Source: an uncultured Saprospiraceae bacterium
GTDB lineage: Bacteria; Bacteroidota; Bacteroidia; Chitinophagales; Saprospiraceae
Direction of reading: 5' to 3'
Assembly (NCBI GenBank): GCA_937924805.1
Contig: CALDTZ010000100.1
Location: forward strand, 1-48,846
Length of the DNA stretch: 48,846 bases
The translations under genes were made by a program, and so were the position numbers. A model generated the notes under the pieces. The model saw only the letters and a program-made list of their open reading frames with translations. It did no database searches and was not told the origin of the DNA. Positions 47,801 to 48,846 of this stretch are shown in pieces; the first letter of the stretch is position 1; each line of letters opens with the position of its first letter.

Positions 47801-48846
47801 AATTTTGTTGCACTGCACATGCTTCATTAATAGGGTTAACTTCATAAGTTACTATTACTAGTCCACCGCATGCTTCTGGTGCATTTGGAGGTGTATTTCC
47901 AAATTGATCTTGTAAATTTTCGACTACACCACATCCATCATTAATGACTGAAAAACTTTTTAGCCATTCATCGAATTCAGTATTAATTGTTGATTGGCTT
48001 GAACATCCTTCCAGTTTTATATCTGATGGACAGGTAATTGTAATTTCTTCATTCTCTATCCACAGATATACAACTTTACATATCCCTGTATTTCCACAAT
48101 CATCCGTTTGACTAAAAGTCCTTGTCATACTCCAATTACAGCCAACTTGATTAGGTCCTTCATCCAAATAATCAATAGTCAACCCTTCCCCATCACACGC
48201 ATCTATATATTTGACTTCTGTTACTACTTCACTTGGAACTCCATTTGCAAGGATTGGATTACAGCCTAAATCAAACGTACTATCTCCATCCAATGGATCT
48301 GCAGGACAACTTAATACTGGAGCTTCAGTATCTATCTTCCATGTATAATTTACTTCACAAGTACCTTCATTGCCACAGTCATCTGTATGGACAAATGTTC
48401 GTGTCAGACTCCAGTTGCAACCATCTTGAGTCGGACCAACATCTGAATATTCACTTGTCACTCCTTCGCTATCACAAGCATCCGTATAGCTAACACTTGG
48501 TACAGCTTCACTTGGGATACCGCCTGTCATTTCTGGGTTACAGCCTAAATCAAAAGTATCATCACCATCTAATGGATCTGTAGGACAACTTAATACTGGA
48601 GCTTCAGTATCTATCTTCCATGTATAATTTACTTCACAATCGCCTTCATTGCCACAGTCATCTGTATGCACAAATGTTCGTGTCAGACTCCAGTTGCAAC
48701 CATCTTGAGTCGGACCAACATCTGAATATTCACTTGTCACGCCTTCCCCATCACAAGCATCGGTATAGCTAACACTAGTTACAGCTTCACTTGGAATACC
48801 GCCTGTCATTTCTGGATTACAGCCTAAATCAAAAGTATCATCACCA
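38829..48846 (-). CDS. Giant T9SS-secreted repeat protein (5' end beyond the window)
   Basis: The frame is open to the right edge; at least 3,338 residues are here, and the N-terminus with its signal peptide is missing. From N to C: 93-residue repeats with DCGNEG and DTEAPVLSCP (48046-48846), five roughly 91-residue repeats (46690-48045), about 40 units of about 51 residues with pattern CxGExYxFxGxxYxxxGxY...GCDS (40520-46680), several other beta-sandwich modules, a PKD-like domain (YEWEFEGAVMTSDDGHSVSL), and a type A sorting domain beginning LNYNLWPNPNVGQFVVQVEL. The protein is acidic and cysteine-rich (about two Cys per unit). T9SS carries such proteins to the cell surface. SprB-like adhesin or a stalk/filament role is plausible. 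It is the first visible gene of the operon. Confidence 0.92.
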   Translation of the reverse strand, partial: GDDTFDLGCNPEMTGGIPSEAVTSVSYTDACDGEGVTSEYSDVGPTQDGCNWSLTRTFVHTDDCGNEGDCEVNYTWKIDTEAPVLSCPTDPLDGDDTFDLGCNPEMTGGIPSEAVPSVSYTDACDSEGVTSEYSDVGPTQDGCNWSLTRTFVHTDDCGNEGTCEVNYTWKIDTEAPVLSCPADPLDGDSTFDLGCNPILANGVPSEVVTEVKYIDACDGEGLTIDYLDEGPNQVGCNWSMTRTFSQTDDCGNTGICKVVYLWIENEEITITCPSDIKLEGCSSQSTINTEFDEWLKSFSVINDGCGVVENLQDQFGNTPPNAPEACGGLVIVTYEVNPINEACAVQQNCTVTFEVIQAPETTFTCSEDVSIEACSTQDQIDEQFQNWIDGFSITNQGCEVNSLLTAVNGTELNSPDVCIGGIVEVEFRITPVEENVCFEGFICYATFEVEKNPEVVMNCPGNITVESCLPQEKIDDKFKEWIESFSVNGGCNLATKFEVLGGGELAAPNVCGGEIEVTFIVLDEVNDCTLPETCTQSFMVNDVPKLEIECPENTIELACQTQEEINSAFETWILAFSGSGGCNFSESIENTNGQSIDVPSICGGEIIIKYSIKELENNVCNDSLNCIRTFRIDETPDVLLSCAESVTIDACQTENEIATLFDDWINNFSISGGCDPQALLATENGSPLSPPDVEGGSIGLIYSFEDLDNNCIESQECEASFTVPTNISTNDTTYITMCEGSFYSFYGQSYSVSGEYSNIETGSNGCVAISTLILTVIEASDTTLMENICFDEYYLFDGNNLNISGTYEVNLTNVNGCDSLVTLVLNVYQNENTNVEANICEGQSYLFGGVEYSISGEYFYTEINDNGCLITHSLMLDVFTSEPIFITETICEGSSFSYNGILYSESGIYNDTINSNEGCTQLVEINIEVINAISDTIQNSTCIGEIFSFNGIDYDETGIYYVEDFDANGCLIETVLDLQFEFIESWLNLSTCQGDSIEYNGIFYSNAGTYDIYSESTDGCDTLTHLVINLDDIIESSIEVFLCSGESYEFNGLMYSSTGNYIAIYDSSIGCDSVVTLALVVYPTLENEYLEITICEDETYMFFGKEYSMQGTYTESLFDDNGCSYESILKLTVLEKETLSISSTICFGESISFGGETYNETGIYELTDESIECGSTFIIDLEVLDSIPDQYLDIEVCEGETFEFDGEIFETEGNHTIVTENEEGCSFTMHIMLGFESLINKSEIYHICLGDSVNIDGNIYFESQSFVYNKISETSCDTVVNVNITVDEFIFDTIQANICFGSSYELGNESFSIAGQHQATFPNEEGCDTLVTLMLEVGVPNEVEEINKTICKGESYNFYGVEYYIDGNYEEEILDDNGCIYLAVLNLTVLDSEEQIINKKICFGESVVYDGITYDKTGVYPFTISLDNCSADYILNLIVLDKHEDEYVYGVICPGGRFEFDGLFYDKVDTYEIERIDLSGCKYITYLIINEEENIETETFLTICEGESVMVDGNEIWESKTIVVEGQSAAGCDSMSIVEVKMVEKTTHEMSVEICSGFSYVVGNEVYQEAGTYETIIENAAGCDSVITVHLSNFELTENETVQQTICEGESFEFYGISYNTTGLYDSTFVDDNGCEYHSSLDLVVLNADIEQIEKVVCYGETYVYNGVEYDESGDYPISVETENCSADVILSLLVLDQPIVDSLVVFLCDGEVYETEGLTFEYAGIYQFNIDNENGCLTPILLDLRMHEPLITSFDVTICESESFEYNNIIHTEPGEYPYAFVSAHGCDSMVVLNLQFESIEPTLLFEVICAGESYAFGGESYFISGTFENVVTTSNGCDSTIVLDLKVLDEVENTYTSTTICEGEYYDFYGEKIEISGTYFKELSDNNGCQYIENLALVVLNNNKQTIVDTICFGTSLTIDGNDYDKTGIYNLTIETDSCFTDLTLDLTVNNATLNEVTSAEICEGDRFEFEGVEYAEEGTYEIPTYNENGCIYLKILKLKYTTILREEIDITICEGDSILLNGDYYSSENEYSFWSISNSGCDSLTLVNLEVSPSSITNLMEEICFGDTYYIGGEGYSSGGMYTKKLTNEYGCDSLITLFLTVSDPENEGNEDISICLGEIYEFNGVKYSETGVYEILIEDDLGCSYIKTLVLTVLDGGTQYLQESICFGEEIEIGGTTFDKTGIYTFTIIEENCFAKFELDLLVFDQMPNKYLDISLCGDEVYIYDAVEYTFEGVYEFKSLDENGCEYLTILTISRDNEIQSSSELNLCFGEFIEIQGNFYNESGTYKAIFTSMNGCDSIHYYTINVNETSLTAIEKEICNGDVVIQGSNVYTEQGSYIDTLVNQNGCDSIVHLDLLILAGDEDQVLDVSICDGESFDFGGAFITETGIYSDIYMNDAGCLVSNQLVLTVLNGELQEINHTICAGDSIVIDGIAYNSSGTFNFIITNENCESEFNLFLDVLEEGGMESLSVVICEGEEYIYEGLTFNQSGEYMIPSVDENECDAMTLLILNVEELESTFVTQSLCKGDTLHFENEIFTEEGIYEILQPNSNGCDQMTILSLSMMEGQEDEFYEMTICNGESYDFEGTILDSTGIYEKEMVDDHGCNFMRVLDLNVLLDETIILNEEICFGEVFTLNGTTIYDHSGQFPITLNGSNGCTFEMILNLVVHEAVKDTSVQITVCNGQPVEFEGKFYPLPGLYFVKSFNENNCPYNTMLSIVKGGADLAEVFDYQVICNGDSIAYNGEYFSEQGDYEIAFTSDYGCDSLIHLKLDVIEPITSDIVQGGIACDDSIVLKIPDSFDDFLWNTSEITSFITVQNSGTYSVQYTDMNGCSSTATIDVNFFAQPTIEIESFTDLNFCPFEYGSIQFSSVDTSSLYSINSGEDWVDTLSFEGLESGEYELWITNSDSTCIHILDTIITLQTSGIPVIDSVFVHDIIDCDSTSGSIDIMMIEGEEYEFSIDTGLTWQASPLFDELQEGNYSIIVRILNTDCELTYNQEIKMQNLFSFDIEMIDTLTCMGDTDASIYLSSLMNMGSMNVEWSTDPQASDTLTNLSSGTYYATISNDNCIVVDSVVIVEPEEFDFISPIVTDTIMCDEYIDYTLDPSNSYDWYHETIYFGTANDMSLTESGEYWIEAQNPQGCIDMDTFVIDYFDEEAINMEFLLATEGLINTPIVAVNITMPISDDYEWEFEGAVMTSDDGHSVSLSYDTPGDYTVTLRSVFSGCIMEVSKTIKIVGSVADLTNPENYSPIVNAILNYNLWPNPNVGQFVVQVELALEQDIDLILFNYRSEIIKTVKLTGSNNYMHNFDIKKSPAGQYGLLLKSPYHSRYFVFQKLN
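38832..39080 (-). other. T9SS type A C-terminal sorting domain
   Basis: The last 83 codons of the giant gene read as a type A sorting signal: NLWPNPNVGQFVVQVEL (the Y/W-PNP opening), DLILFNYRSEIIKTVKL, and the closing SPAGQYGLLLKSPYHSRYFV with a basic end. This signal directs outer-membrane translocation by the type IX machinery and, commonly, cleavage and attachment to lipopolysaccharide. No other protein of the operon in this window shows it. Confidence 0.88.
40520..46680 (-). repeat. Array of about 40 units of about 51 residues (about 154 bases), with five-unit superperiod
   Basis: Each unit has a first Cys in CxGE/CFGE, an aromatic-Gly turn (YxFxGxxY), a GxY strand, a second Cys in NGC or GCDS, and a closing LxLxV strand. 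I counted 40 units by eye. From unit 8 to about unit 37 every fifth unit (9, 14, 19, 24, 29, 34) replaces NGC by an ECG/NCS/SCF/NCF/NCE form and follows a unit with DDNGC-type loops. The matching codons lie near 45335, 44560, 43790, 43030, 42258 and 41491, a period near 0.77 kb. Sequence identity between units is low, so the array is old. Confidence 0.88.
46690..48045 (-). repeat. Five repeats of about 91 residues
   Basis: Units begin with a strand ending in C (ITITCPSDIKLEGC, FTCSEDVSIEAC, VMNCPGNITVESC, IECPENTIELAC, LLSCAESVTIDAC), then a helix pattern QxxI..F..W...FS...GC, a G-x-x-L/I-x-x-P-x-x-C/E-GG turn and a closing strand with C-T-x-x-F. Identity between copies is moderate. They resemble HYR-like extracellular modules followed by an inserted helix. 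Confidence 0.8.
48046..48846 (-). repeat. 279-base (93-residue) tandem repeats, continuing past the right edge
   Basis: Successive units start at codons 48809 and 48530 (exactly 279 bases apart). The first two are near-identical at base level, sharing long stretches around VGPTQDGCNWSLTRTFVHTD; the third (from 48251) has diverged (YLDEGPNQVGCNWSMTRTF). Further copies are likely outside the window. The units carry DTEAPVLSCP, the opening of HYR-type domains. Confidence 0.9.

Noticed and set aside
40520..48846. The repeat arrays considered as a CRISPR array or non-coding satellite.
   Set aside because: The repeats keep one long open reading frame with conserved protein motifs and end in a sorting domain; there are no short identical repeats with unique spacers.

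Overview
The window is about 49 kb of low-GC (roughly one third G+C by eye) bacterial chromosome, most likely from a Bacteroidota member, plausibly Saprospiria or a related environmental lineage. The evidence is the GldA/GldF/GldG transporter set, the ftsX-DUF3098-uppP-truB gene order, a C-terminal type IX secretion (T9SS) type A sorting domain, a TANFOR-type secreted protein, TonB-plug/carboxypeptidase-regulatory modules, and promoter boxes of the TAnnTTTG kind. No mobile element, integrase, CRISPR array or rRNA operon was seen.

Region 1 (1-8751, all minus strand) is a tightly packed cell-envelope operon. In transcription order it reads ftsX, DUF3098 gene, uppP, truB, gldA, gldF, gldG, DUF4340 gene, S1/P1-nuclease/phospholipase-C-like secreted enzyme, and a DUF368 (PopT-type) gene cut by the left edge. 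Most junctions overlap or abut. It joins cell division (FtsX), undecaprenyl-phosphate recycling (UppP and PopT), one tRNA modification enzyme and the Gld transporter.

Region 2 (8763-17227) is mixed: a secreted jelly-roll-like protein overlapping a glycerophosphodiesterase, two small genes, a VWA protein fused to a TonB-plug-like segment, a DUF3137 membrane protein, a membrane-anchored TPR-LytTR regulator, and a tRNA-Arg(UCG) with a clear promoter and terminator.

Region 3 (17346-24392) holds small conserved-domain genes (DUF1801, DUF2237) and a complete bacterial NHEJ operon: ligD (POL-PE-LIG order, TTG start), ku, and an endonuclease/exonuclease/phosphatase-fold gene coupled to them. A secreted protein and an outer-membrane beta-barrel with a calcium-loop-like insert follow.

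Region 4 (24459-48846, all minus strand, over 24 kb) is the most striking part. A giant secreted protein of more than 3,330 residues, still open at the right edge, carries three classes of tandem repeat and ends in a T9SS type A sorting domain. Downstream of it, with gaps or overlaps of only a few bases, come an outer-membrane barrel, an 1128-residue beta-rich exported protein, an FnIII protein, an 1810-residue TANFOR/metallopeptidase-like protein and three small envelope proteins, ending at a bidirectional terminator. The main repeat array has about 40 units of about 51 residues, and units 8-37 show a higher-order period of five units (about 0.77 kb). I read this as a candidate surface machine or adhesin locus; its function is not known from sequence.
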